From: Pedobacter zeae
GTDB taxonomy: Bacteria; Bacteroidota; Bacteroidia; Sphingobacteriales; Sphingobacteriaceae
Direction: 5' to 3'
Assembly: GCF_014196715.1 (NCBI RefSeq)
Contig: NZ_JACIEF010000001.1
Location: 1,408,872-1,472,871, forward strand
Length of the DNA: 64,000 nt
Part shown: one piece after another, positions 1 to 8,522 of the stretch
Layout: each line of letters starts with the position of its first letter
Position numbering within the stretch: the stretch's first letter is position 1
The notes under the pieces: model-generated
Told to the model about the DNA's origin: nothing
Database searches by the model: none
The model's input: the letters and a program-made list of their open reading frames with translations, nothing else
Translations under genes and position numbers: made by a program

Positions 1-348
1 GCACTTTGTTCTTTGCAGTACCTGTATTTTTAGCCCCGTGCGTAGCGGCATCCCTGAAGCGCAGCGAAAGGGTATAGCGGAGAACGGGAACAAACTTTAA
101 TAGTTGCCCCCGACACTGCGCTCCATAAACATATAACATCTCCTTTTTGGAAAGCTGGTACAGTGCTATTCGGTCCGGGTAGTCCTTCTTTCCGCTTCTA
201 TCTTTTTGTGGATGTTATTGCTGGTTGTTTGGCGCTGCACCAAAAAGGATAGCCGCTGCAATAAGGTTTAGTTAACCGAGGGCAGTGCAATAAAAATGGT
301 ATAAAAAAAAGAGTTGTCATTCTGAACGTAGTGAAGAATCTTTTACAT
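1..348. repeat. Long intergenic direct repeat, copy 1
   Basis: This copy runs from the window edge and is repeated with few changes at 406-742. Shared blocks include the stretch around the core GCGTAGCGGCATCCCTGAAG, the run CTTCTTTCCGCTTCTATC, and GGCGCTGCACCAAAAAGGAT. It ends in a GTCATTCTGAACG...GAAGAATCTT box. No coding frame is evident. The left edge may lie outside the window, so the true unit could be longer. It is probably a genome-wide intergenic repeat family, but only two copies are visible here. Confidence 0.85.
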
Positions 349-405
349 GGAACACTAAGTATTGGTCGGTGAGACATTAAGCAATAAAAAAAAAAATAGC
401 ATTTT

Positions 406-742
406 GCACTTTGTTCTTTGCAATAACTGTGTTTTTAGCCCCGGGCGTAGCGGCATCCCTGAAGCGCAGCGAAAGGATATAGCGGAGAACGGGAACAAAC
501 ATTGATCGTTGTACAGGCACTGCGCTCCAAAAACAAATATAACGTCTCCTTTTTGGAAAGCAGGTACAGTACTATTCGGTCCGGGTAGCCCTTCTTTCCG
601 CTTCTATCTTTTTGTGGATGTTATTGCTGGTTGTTTGGCGCTGCACCAAAAAGGATAGCCGCTACAATAAGGTTTAGTTAAGCGGGGTCAGTGCAACAAA
701 AAATAGTTGTCATTCTGAACGCCGTGAAGAATCTTTTTACAT
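406..742. repeat. Long intergenic direct repeat, copy 2
   Basis: This is the second copy of the unit at 1-348, separated from it by about 57 bp of AT-rich sequence. The copies differ by scattered substitutions and a few short indels, so the duplication is not very recent or the copies arrived separately. The remaining non-coding part of the 1-844 gap (743-844) holds only the inverted partner of the terminal box. Confidence 0.85.
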
Positions 743-803
743 AACGTTATTGAATGGTTAGGTCCTTAGTCCTTCACTATCTGACCTGAGATTCTTCACG
801 GCG
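720..803. repeat. Inverted repeat CGCCGTGAAGAATC / GATTCTTCACGGCG
   Basis: The 14-base box at 720-733 is the exact reverse complement of 790-803, with further partial pairing outside it (TTGTCATTCTGAA against CTCAGCACAACA). The RNA could form a long-loop hairpin just beyond the 3' end of the protease gene that stops at 845. The box resembles REP-like palindromes common between genes in Bacteroidota. It has no T-tract, so I do not call it an intrinsic terminator. Confidence 0.7.
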
Positions 804-844
804 CTCAGCACAACATTTATTTTTCGGTAAGACCGGGATGATAT

Positions 845-2521
845 TTATCGTGTTGCCTTCAAAACAAAATCAACGATTGTCTTTTTGGGCACCACCACTG
901 TAGTTGTCCGGCTAAACCTGGCGATATTGATCCCGTAAAAACGACCTTCCCAGTCGAAAACGGGCGATCCGCAGGCTTTTGCTTTAATGGCGGCATCGTG
1001 CGTAAAAACAGCATTAAAGTCGTCTCTTCGTTCTGATTTTCCACCTTCAAATTTCTCTGCTGGGTGGTTAAAGACCGATTGTGCCCTTGCCTCGAGCCTG
1101 AAAGTTTTGCTCATTTTACCAGCTGCATTTGTCCACTCAAAAGTAACCTCATCATCTGCCCAGTACTTTAAGATTTCGGGAGCAAATTCACTTGCTTTAC
1201 CGATGGTTTTTCCGTTAATGCTGATCAGTTCATCGCCCACCTTTATTCCTGCTTTTTCTGCCGGGCTGCCGGCTTTAACCAAGGAAAACTGAACCGGGCT
1301 CGAGTTGTACACTACCATGGCGCCAAGATAAGGCTGGTTATTAATTTTTGGTAAATTAAATAACGTACTGCCTAAAACACTGCGCACTATTTTACCGGTT
1401 GGATTTATACTATAGAGCAGTCTGCCCATCTCTGCTTTAACGCTGGCTGTATCGGAAAAAGTTAAGTCAATCCCTCCACTTACCTGCCGTTCAAGAGCAA
1501 ATAAAACCAGGTCGTTTTCCTTGTCTTTTCCAATGAATTTGACCTTCACTGCAGTTCCATCAATATCGCATTGTGCTTCTTCTCCAACCATGGTGTTTTT
1601 GCTTAGTAAAAACTGTTTTATGGCTCCGCCTGAGGTTTTAACATTTAATAAGCAGGCAGCAATCTTTTGGTTTTGTCCTTTCATAACGCTTTTGATGGTT
1701 AAGCAACTGTTTTTAATCGTTGGCACCTCAAAATCAGGGTGCAAAGCCTTTTTTTTGCTTTCTTTCTGCATTAAGGAAAATAAGGGATCGGCTTTCACAC
1801 TATCGGTCTTTTCAGGAAAAGCGGTATAAAGTGTTTCATGGTTTAAGGCTGTCCAATAACGACGGTAAAGGTCAACAGGGACTTCGAAATTCATGTCCTC
1901 AGCAATATCAATGGCACTGTGCAAGCCAATTACACGACCATAATAATCGAACAAGGGGCCACCAGAATCGCCCGGTTCCATTTTGCAGGTGGAGCGGATA
2001 AAACCATATTCGTTCTTCACTTCAGCTATAGTGCCCAACCTTAAGGTGGGCAGACTTTGGTTCAGGCTTTCGGGATAGGAAATACTGATGCAAGGTTCAT
2101 TTTTAAGCAAACTGGCCGAATATCCCATTTCTGCAAAAGGGTAAGTGCCTTTATCGGTAATTTTCATCATGCCTACATCCGGAATACCGGGGCTTTCTTT
2201 AGTGTCTATTTTACCTAATGCCATTGCAATGCATTGCCGTCCGTCAGGGAAAAAAACCTTGTAGTTTTTACCCGGTAAAATGGTATGAGCAGCCGTTAAA
2301 ATATAACCATCGGCACTCACTACCACTCCGCTAAACTGGCCACCGGTTCTTTGGTTCTGCTGTACATCAAAACTCCACATCCGCACACTTGCAGGATATG
2401 CTTTTTTAACCGCCTGGGCAATGGTATGCTGAAATTTGGCAACCTGCTTGTTCTGCGCAGCAGCACCCAGATTAACCAGTATTATTAAGGTTACGGCTAA
2501 CGCTCTGATCGTGTTATTCAT
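845..2521 (-). CDS. HtrA-like serine protease with PDZ and a degenerate second protease lobe
   Basis: This is a predicted exported trypsin-fold endopeptidase of 558 residues with an N-terminal signal peptide (about 1-22). The first protease domain (about 30-230) carries a full triad: His79 in LTAAH, Asp115 in IPDVG and Ser186 in GDSGGP. A PDZ domain lies at about 405-475 (core AGSPAEKAGIKVGDELISI). Residues 270-390 plus 500-555 look like a second, decayed trypsin domain with the PDZ inserted: the Asp region survives (ENDLVLF, Asp337), the His motif is gone, and the serine loop reads KACGSPVFD with Cys517 where Ser is expected. It is the last gene of the minus-strand run, 3 bp after the upstream TlpA gene, so probably cotranscribed. 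A role in quality control or processing of envelope proteins is inferred from the family. Confidence 0.85.
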   Translation of the reverse strand: MNNTIRALAVTLIILVNLGAAAQNKQVAKFQHTIAQAVKKAYPASVRMWSFDVQQNQRTGGQFSGVVVSADGYILTAAHTILPGKNYKVFFPDGRQCIAMALGKIDTKESPGIPDVGMMKITDKGTYPFAEMGYSASLLKNEPCISISYPESLNQSLPTLRLGTIAEVKNEYGFIRSTCKMEPGDSGGPLFDYYGRVIGLHSAIDIAEDMNFEVPVDLYRRYWTALNHETLYTAFPEKTDSVKADPLFSLMQKESKKKALHPDFEVPTIKNSCLTIKSVMKGQNQKIAACLLNVKTSGGAIKQFLLSKNTMVGEEAQCDIDGTAVKVKFIGKDKENDLVLFALERQVSGGIDLTFSDTASVKAEMGRLLYSINPTGKIVRSVLGSTLFNLPKINNQPYLGAMVVYNSSPVQFSLVKAGSPAEKAGIKVGDELISINGKTIGKASEFAPEILKYWADDEVTFEWTNAAGKMSKTFRLEARAQSVFNHPAEKFEGGKSERRDDFNAVFTHDAAIKAKACGSPVFDWEGRFYGINIARFSRTTTVVVPKKTIVDFVLKATR

Positions 2522-2524
2522 TAT

Positions 2525-3112
2525 TTATTTACGATTTTTTGCCAATGCAATCCGCTCTGAAAGTTCTTCGAGTGCAGCGGCATCGGTTCCGGCGAAACCG
2601 GTAAGTTTAAATATAATTTTACCTGCTTTATCGATAACGAATTTCGCGGGGATGGCACTTACACCATAATTCTCAACTGTTGCATGACGCCCTTCACCGT
2701 CTTTCATGTCCATCAGTACCTGAAAATTAAAACCCGATTGCGCCATGTATTTTTTTACATCTTCAACTGGCGTTTTGCTCGTTTCCCAGGTGTGGATAAA
2801 TAAAAACTTTACCGATGGATCATTTTTATAAGCATTAACAGCAAGTTGCATCGCCGGAAAAGATTTTTTGCAGGGTACACACCAGGTCGACCAGAAATCG
2901 AGTACAATTACTTTTCCTTTTAAATCTTTTAACGAGATCTCCTTCCCGTCGAGGTCCTTTAAGGTAAAATCGGGTGCGGGTAATGCAATCCTTTCAGCCA
3001 GCAGCTGCTGGTGAAGGGAACTGGCCTGACCTGCCGGAGATTGCGCCCACAGCGAAATAACGGCCATTACATTTAGCATTGCCAACAGGCAAAGCCTTAA
3101 AAAAAGTTTCAT
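2525..3112 (-). CDS. TlpA-type thiol-disulfide oxidoreductase, exported
   Basis: This is a thioredoxin-fold protein of 195 residues. I start it at the Met at 3112 because the next residues (KLFLRLCLLAMLNVMAVISL) form a signal peptide; the longer frame upstream (to 3214) adds 34 residues without membrane character and would overlap the previous gene. The active site is WCVPC, with Cys78 and Cys81, preceded by the AhpC/TSA/ResA-like segment PAPDFTLKDLDG. A conserved cis-Pro region follows (SAIPAKFV). Family members reduce disulfides in the periplasm. The gene lies 59 bp after the DsbD-alpha fusion gene and 3 bp before the protease gene, consistent with one transcript. Confidence 0.88.
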   Translation of the reverse strand: MKLFLRLCLLAMLNVMAVISLWAQSPAGQASSLHQQLLAERIALPAPDFTLKDLDGKEISLKDLKGKVIVLDFWSTWCVPCKKSFPAMQLAVNAYKNDPSVKFLFIHTWETSKTPVEDVKKYMAQSGFNFQVLMDMKDGEGRHATVENYGVSAIPAKFVIDKAGKIIFKLTGFAGTDAAALEELSERIALAKNRK

Positions 3113-3171
3113 ATGTGTTTGGGTAAAGGCGATGAGGCCTGCAAAATGGCCCCATCGCGTGTATAAGTAGC

Positions 3172-5040
3172 TTAAATGAGTATTTCTACTATTTTCTCTT
3201 TCGGTGGATAACATTTATTTTCATCGCACACCTGGTAATACAGGCCGCATTTAATCTTAGTTCCGGCTTTTGCCTTATTATAATCGATCATGATCCTGAA
3301 GTTTGCTTTTCCTTCAAAAATAAACATGCCATCGTTGCCCGGATAAGGAACTGCTGCTGTAGTTTTCCATTCCCGGTCGGCCACTGCCCCCTCCGGAAGT
3401 TCGAGGCGGGTTTCGGTTACCACAAATGGGTTATCTTTAGGTACATAAGCATAAATGTGCCAGCCCTTTAATATTTTGGCTTCGATAAGCAGGCTGTCTT
3501 TTTTAGCTCCGTTACCCGGAATAAACTTTGCCGAAACGGCAACCGGATCGGCCGTGGTAGGTTCACCACTTATAACTGCTTTTGGCAATTGATAACTTTG
3601 CCGAGCTGTAACAGCACTACTTTTACCGTAAGTATTAACCATGAATTTAAACCCACCTGATTCGGTATAAAACAGGTTATGGCGGTTTTGGTTGAGCCAT
3701 TTTCTCCAATCGGCAGCAGTATTAAACTTTTCAGTGGTATAACGTTCAAGCAGGCGTTGCGCCATGGCTACATCTTTGTTTATTTCCAACAAATGTACAC
3801 ATTGATCTAAAAGGGCTATTTTACGGTTAGAAATACCCAACTTTTGCGCATCGCGATCGAGCTGAAGTGTGTAGGCACCTGAAGGATAGAAATATTCATA
3901 ATTTTGGCGGTAGTATTGGTGGTACAGGTTCATATTCGTACCGTAAACTGCAAACAAACTGTCGCCGGCATAACCTTTTACATAATCTTCAAAAGACTGG
4001 GTATCGTTGGTTACTGGCATTTTCAGAAACATCTCGTTACCGTGACCAATGTCTTCTCCTTTTGCCTTTTTTTCTTTTAATTCCTGCTGCATTTTCAGCA
4101 TGCGCAGATTACCTTCCTTTCGAGCAATAATGGCTTGATGGTAAAGATCCTTGTTTAACCGGTAAATCAGTTCATCTATGCCGCTACGGGTTTCGATCTG
4201 CACTTTTTTAACAATAGCCTGGAGGTGATCAAATTTTTTGATATAACAAATGGCATTTACAAAAACATCTTTGGCTTCGTCGGTCATGTAATCCGGCGAT
4301 CCTGCAAAGCCCCACATAAAAAAATTACCCTGTCGGCCCAGCGCTACTGCCTCCGCATTTTTGAGGCAAACACCACCCGAAATAGATTCTGCGTCGGGCG
4401 AATCGTTAAATCCTTCACCATGCGAAACCATACCGATCAGATAAGGTTCTTTAGCCGATCCTTCCCTTTTTACCACTTGCCACATATCCATTTGCCTGGG
4501 TGTTTTCGTACCTTCATGGCCATTAAAAAAAGAACCTGGTGTTGGCTTCTTTACTAAGGTAAGTTTTACGGCATTGGGGGTATTAAAAATAGGATGACTG
4601 GTTTTAATGTTTAAAGCTTCATCATCTAAACATTGGCAGTACCAATCGAATTTTAAGCCCAAAGGCAAGCCTACATTAGGCGCCATGGCATGCATTAAAA
4701 CCATCGGACGGTTAAAATCAGGCGGCAGCGCCACCGGCCCGGCGTCCATCAAAGTTACATCTACGCCATCCGACATTTCTGCTTTGTAATCGGCCACATC
4801 CACTACCCTAACTTCGGTAAAACGCTGTTCCAGGAAGGCTTTAAAATCTGCCATTCTGGTTTTGTATACTTTTTCGGGGATGTTGGGTGTAGTAGAATAA
4901 TACACTATGTTTTTTGGCATTGGCCGGCTGGGAGTATAACCCACGTACAAAACCTTTAATGCAATTTTATCCCGATGTTTCGCAACTCCAAATGTGTACA
5001 GTGAAACCAGCAGGAGGCATAAGGTGAAAATCTTTTTCAT
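3172..5040 (-). CDS. Exported amidotransferase-like protein with C-terminal DsbD-alpha-like redox domain
   Basis: The protein has 622 residues from the Met at 5040, chosen because KKIFTLCLLLVSLYTFGVA is a clean signal peptide. Residues about 25-265 resemble class I glutamine amidotransferase/ThuA-like folds (segments KVLYVGYT, DVTLMDAGP, FMWGFAGSPDYM), but I see no certain Cys-His-Glu triad. A helical, charged middle follows. Residues about 500-622 match the N-terminal domain of DsbD, including the loop YYQVCDENKCYPP with Cys605 and Cys610, equivalent to the CxxxxxC pair that DsbD uses to pass electrons. It sits between two TlpA genes, so a redox partnership is plausible. The N-terminal function is unknown. 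Confidence 0.75.
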   Translation of the reverse strand: MKKIFTLCLLLVSLYTFGVAKHRDKIALKVLYVGYTPSRPMPKNIVYYSTTPNIPEKVYKTRMADFKAFLEQRFTEVRVVDVADYKAEMSDGVDVTLMDAGPVALPPDFNRPMVLMHAMAPNVGLPLGLKFDWYCQCLDDEALNIKTSHPIFNTPNAVKLTLVKKPTPGSFFNGHEGTKTPRQMDMWQVVKREGSAKEPYLIGMVSHGEGFNDSPDAESISGGVCLKNAEAVALGRQGNFFMWGFAGSPDYMTDEAKDVFVNAICYIKKFDHLQAIVKKVQIETRSGIDELIYRLNKDLYHQAIIARKEGNLRMLKMQQELKEKKAKGEDIGHGNEMFLKMPVTNDTQSFEDYVKGYAGDSLFAVYGTNMNLYHQYYRQNYEYFYPSGAYTLQLDRDAQKLGISNRKIALLDQCVHLLEINKDVAMAQRLLERYTTEKFNTAADWRKWLNQNRHNLFYTESGGFKFMVNTYGKSSAVTARQSYQLPKAVISGEPTTADPVAVSAKFIPGNGAKKDSLLIEAKILKGWHIYAYVPKDNPFVVTETRLELPEGAVADREWKTTAAVPYPGNDGMFIFEGKANFRIMIDYNKAKAGTKIKCGLYYQVCDENKCYPPKEKIVEILI

Positions 5041-5064
5041 TATCCAGATCAGTTTAGCCAATAA

Positions 5065-6198
5065 TTAATTGAAAATTTCAGCGAGCTTTTTGTTTAACGG
5101 TTCGCCACGGAGGCCATTTCCGATAATTTTGCCCTCTGCATCTACCAGAAAACTGGCAGGTACGGCACGCACCCCATATAAACGGCCCACTTCGTTATTC
5201 CAGCCTTTCAGGTCAGATACATGAATCCAGTCTAAACCATCTTTTTCTATCGCCTCTAACCAGTTTTCTTTTACATGATCCAGTGAAACCGAAATAATTT
5301 CGAAGCCTTTATCCTTATACGTTTGATACTGTTTTACCAGGTTAGGGTTCTCTGCCCTGCATGGGCCGCACCAGCTTGCCCAAAACTCAACCAGCACCAC
5401 TTTTCCCCTTAAACTGGCTAATGAAACCGGTTTGCCCACCACGTTGTTCTGGGTAAAAAGGGGTGCAGCTTTTCCTACTGCGGTAATACGGCTTGCTGCC
5501 ATACGCTGTGCCAGTTCTTTGCCCATATCGGTTTCGCGGTATGCTTGGCTTAACGCGTTAAAAATAGGCTCTACCCTGCTTACATCTACTTTACTTCCGG
5601 CAGCTTCTGAAAGTGCCACCAAAGCGAAATAGGAAGTTGGGTGTTCTTTGGTAAATTGAAACTGCTTATCCGTTCTGTCCTGTAGTTTTTTTCTGAAGCG
5701 CAGATCTACTGCTTTCACATAGGCCGTATCTTTTTGCTGCTCGGGTGTTCCCTTGTTAAAATCGATATTTACGGCTTTGGTAAGGGCCATAATGGTACCG
5801 CCAATGGCTTTATTATAGGCTTCGTATTCCTGATACACCTTTGATCCCGTAAAAACAGCATTCTGTAAAGAATCTTTTGAGCTAATGGTAACCTGCTCTT
5901 TGCCGAAATAAAAGTAAATCACATCGCCGGTATAAACGGCCTTGCCTTTACCTCCACCGGTATGGTCGAGGGCCATGCGGGCATAGGTATAGCCGGAAAT
6001 ATGCCCGGTAAATTTAAAATTTCCGTTAACCAGGGCTATCGAATCTTCATGGCCTACACCGTTATCCATATAATCGATATAAGCCATAGCTGGTGCACCC
6101 AGCGAACCTATTTTACCAGTTAAACTAAAGTTTGGTGCCTGAGCCCGGATTAAGACCGGGATTAGAAGTATCAATATGGCCACTTTTATGATTTTCAT
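5065..6198 (-). CDS. Thioredoxin-family protein with N-terminal DUF4369
   Basis: This is a 377-residue exported protein. It has a signal peptide (KIIKVAILILLIPVLIRAQ), then a DUF4369-like beta-rich domain (about 22-130, starting FSLTGKIGS), a helical linker, and a C-terminal AhpC/TSA-Redoxin domain (about 240-377) with WASWCGPC, active-site Cys277 and Cys280. This arrangement is common in Bacteroidota beside SusC/SusD loci. It probably reduces disulfides at the outer face of the inner membrane. It lies 24 bp upstream of the DsbD-alpha fusion gene and 55 bp after the PKD-like lipoprotein gene. The electron donor is not encoded nearby unless it is the neighbouring fusion protein. Confidence 0.88.
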   Translation of the reverse strand: MKIIKVAILILLIPVLIRAQAPNFSLTGKIGSLGAPAMAYIDYMDNGVGHEDSIALVNGNFKFTGHISGYTYARMALDHTGGGKGKAVYTGDVIYFYFGKEQVTISSKDSLQNAVFTGSKVYQEYEAYNKAIGGTIMALTKAVNIDFNKGTPEQQKDTAYVKAVDLRFRKKLQDRTDKQFQFTKEHPTSYFALVALSEAAGSKVDVSRVEPIFNALSQAYRETDMGKELAQRMAASRITAVGKAAPLFTQNNVVGKPVSLASLRGKVVLVEFWASWCGPCRAENPNLVKQYQTYKDKGFEIISVSLDHVKENWLEAIEKDGLDWIHVSDLKGWNNEVGRLYGVRAVPASFLVDAEGKIIGNGLRGEPLNKKLAEIFN

Positions 6199-6253
6199 TT
6201 GTATGTTTTTTAAGGTTAAATTATTAAGCTAATATGAATACAGTTTCGGGGGA

Positions 6254-7672
6254 TCAGTTTCTGATGGCGATATCGACAGGGGCACCTGGTATACCTTCAA
6301 TCTTTTTAATCAGTACGCCGTTCATTCCCGTAGCTATATTTAAAAAAGAAACGGTTTCTTCTGTTCCTACCATCAGGGTTTCTTCGTCTTCGCTAAGTTT
6401 TAGCATAGAAATTGTTTTTCCGCTAAAGCTGGTGGCCAGCTCCCTCAGCTCTTCATTTACAGGGTTGTAACGGTAAACTTTACTGCCATTGGCAATATAG
6501 ATTACCCCATTTTTAGCACCGCTCCACTTGGTGTTTTCATTAATTAAGTCCTGGCGCACAAACAGCCGTTTATGCTGAGGTGTAAAGGTGAATGGCCCGT
6601 TAAACTGAACATTGAACTTGAGTTCATAAACCTTACCGTCGGTTCCTTTACAATAAGCAAAGCAATCTGCATTATTAAGCTGCTCTAAATGAATAAGATC
6701 CATGCCAACACTTAAAGGATCAAAAGCATTGTTGGTAACCGAATACTGCGTGCCAAAATAAACAGGGGTTCCATAAACATTAATCCTTACAAACTGCTTC
6801 CGGTTTCGGTCGAATCCGATAAAATAAGTAGCCGACTGTGTAAAACTCATTACAAAAGATGGGGCCAGTTCATAATCACCATCGGCCGGCAAACCAAACA
6901 TGCCGTAAGTAGCAGCCTGATCCCAGGTACTTGTGGTGCCTCCGTAAAATTTGCCGTTAACAATACCCATCATTACTCCTTGCGGATGCGCAACAAAAGA
7001 ACCCACTTCCAAACCATCGGGGGGTGTAAAAAAGTTATCTTTCAGTGTATTGGGATATTTAGGGTCTTCCTGCATGGTATTGGGTTCGAGCCTGATGCCG
7101 CCATTTTTGGTAATAATCCAGTAGCCCAATAAGGTACCCCCGGTAAATGTATTCCGTAACAAGAATAAATTGGTAGGGTTGGCTGGCAGGTCTTTCCCTT
7201 GCATGGCCCGGTATAAACGGGCCTGTACGCTACCATCCGGCTTTACAAACGAAAACTGTGTTACTCCATTTTCAACGCTTAATACGGTTGTGCCTTTCGC
7301 AAATTCGGTTCCGCCATCAATATAAAATTTATGGAAGTATTTCATCCCGTTCGCTTTGTTATAAACGGTAAGGCGTGCGGCATATCTTTTAGCCTGTAAG
7401 CCAAAAATGATCCTTAATGCAGGGCCGTTATATAAAACATCATTCCCTTCTATTACACTGATTCTCCACTGAAGTTCGATATTGGCTGCATCTGCTCCCT
7501 CAATTTTTGGTTTGATGATCAAACTATCGCCAACACTTGCGGTATAAACAGAATCGAGGTTAACCAATTTAGGTTCTACCGGCATATCGATATCGTAATT
7601 ACCCAAGTCTTTATGGCATGCGGCTAAAGCAACCACACCCATTATTAATAAGATATATTTTTTAATATTCAT
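6254..7672 (-). CDS. PKD-like family surface lipoprotein
   Basis: This 472-residue lipoprotein has the lipobox VVALAAC (Cys19) followed by HKDLGNYD. Residues about 35-125 form a PKD-like immunoglobulin fold (EPKLVNLDSVYTASVGDSLI), matching the Bacteroidota PKD-like family found next to SusD. The rest looks like a beta-propeller of repeated strands (GKFYGGTTSTW, GKVYELKFNVQ, NGSKVYRYNP), suggesting binding of an extracellular ligand. It lies 10 bp after the DUF4843 gene and in the SusE/F position of the locus, so it is probably an accessory ligand-binding protein at the cell surface. The substrate cannot be told from sequence. Confidence 0.8.
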   Translation of the reverse strand: MNIKKYILLIMGVVALAACHKDLGNYDIDMPVEPKLVNLDSVYTASVGDSLIIKPKIEGADAANIELQWRISVIEGNDVLYNGPALRIIFGLQAKRYAARLTVYNKANGMKYFHKFYIDGGTEFAKGTTVLSVENGVTQFSFVKPDGSVQARLYRAMQGKDLPANPTNLFLLRNTFTGGTLLGYWIITKNGGIRLEPNTMQEDPKYPNTLKDNFFTPPDGLEVGSFVAHPQGVMMGIVNGKFYGGTTSTWDQAATYGMFGLPADGDYELAPSFVMSFTQSATYFIGFDRNRKQFVRINVYGTPVYFGTQYSVTNNAFDPLSVGMDLIHLEQLNNADCFAYCKGTDGKVYELKFNVQFNGPFTFTPQHKRLFVRQDLINENTKWSGAKNGVIYIANGSKVYRYNPVNEELRELATSFSGKTISMLKLSEDEETLMVGTEETVSFLNIATGMNGVLIKKIEGIPGAPVDIAIRN

Positions 7673-7682
7673 ATTCTTTTAT

Positions 7683-8492
7683 TTAAATAACCTCATTGCC
7701 ATTTTCGTCTATGAAATAATATTTACCGTTCTGCATGTTTTTTCTCAAAAGCGTTTTTTTAGACGGGTTGCTTTTGTTGTAGAAATAATAGCTATCGGTA
7801 TTGCCTGCAGTAACTTCTTCTATAACATAACCTTTTGCAGCATTTTTCGTCACCCAATTAAACGGATTGTTTAACATCGTGGTTAATAAACCTATATAAT
7901 AGAGGTTTTTTGGGGCATCAAGTCCGTCGGTACTAAGAGAGGTCTGAGCAGTTACCAGGATAAACAGCTCATGTTTGGTTCTGGAGTAAGGCGGCAGCGG
8001 CCAGGTATCCCACCAACCCGGTTTTTCCAGTTTGGCTGAGAATACCACCTTTGCCCTGATCAGGTAAGGGTTTTCGATGCCCAGATCGGGTGTCGCGGTT
8101 AATTTGATCAGTATCGAAACCGACCTGTTTTCCAGTTGCCGGTCTTTATTATAGATAACCACCGGGATGTAGCCTATTCCCCTGTTCGGAAGAATGGAAT
8201 ATTGGGGTTTTAATGCCTCATAATGCAGGCCGGGTGTGGCCGTTGAAGAATCGGCATCTACACGTGCACTGAATTTCCGCTCTGCATCAGTTCTGATCCC
8301 GGATAAACGTACCGGCAGCCATACCGTATCCTGAGCCAGTGTCGGATTATAGGCGAAGGTTCTTACTATGCTGTCTTTATCCCCGTTGTAAATGTCGAAA
8401 TAAACATTTGCGCTGTGGTTAAAACGCATTTCTTCTGCTTTCTTACAAGAAACAAGGCAGATGATGGCGAACATTAATATATATATTTTCAT
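7683..8492 (-). CDS. DUF4843 lipoprotein
   Basis: This 269-residue lipoprotein has signal and lipobox IICLVSC (Cys16) then KKAEEMRF. The body matches DUF4843: NVYFDIYNGDKDS near the N terminus, then a Calx-beta-like strand-rich region (SARVDADSSTATPGLHYEAL, GYIPVVIYNKDRQLE) and a C-terminal region ending in DENGNEVI. It sits between the susD-type gene (30 bp) and the PKD-like lipoprotein gene (10 bp), an order common in Bacteroidota nutrient-uptake loci. It is likely a surface-exposed accessory of the SusCD pair. No catalytic residues are evident. Confidence 0.8.
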   Translation of the reverse strand: MKIYILMFAIICLVSCKKAEEMRFNHSANVYFDIYNGDKDSIVRTFAYNPTLAQDTVWLPVRLSGIRTDAERKFSARVDADSSTATPGLHYEALKPQYSILPNRGIGYIPVVIYNKDRQLENRSVSILIKLTATPDLGIENPYLIRAKVVFSAKLEKPGWWDTWPLPPYSRTKHELFILVTAQTSLSTDGLDAPKNLYYIGLLTTMLNNPFNWVTKNAAKGYVIEEVTAGNTDSYYFYNKSNPSKKTLLRKNMQNGKYYFIDENGNEVI

Positions 8493-8522
8493 AATTTGCT
8501 GTTACTAAAATTTCAGATTATT

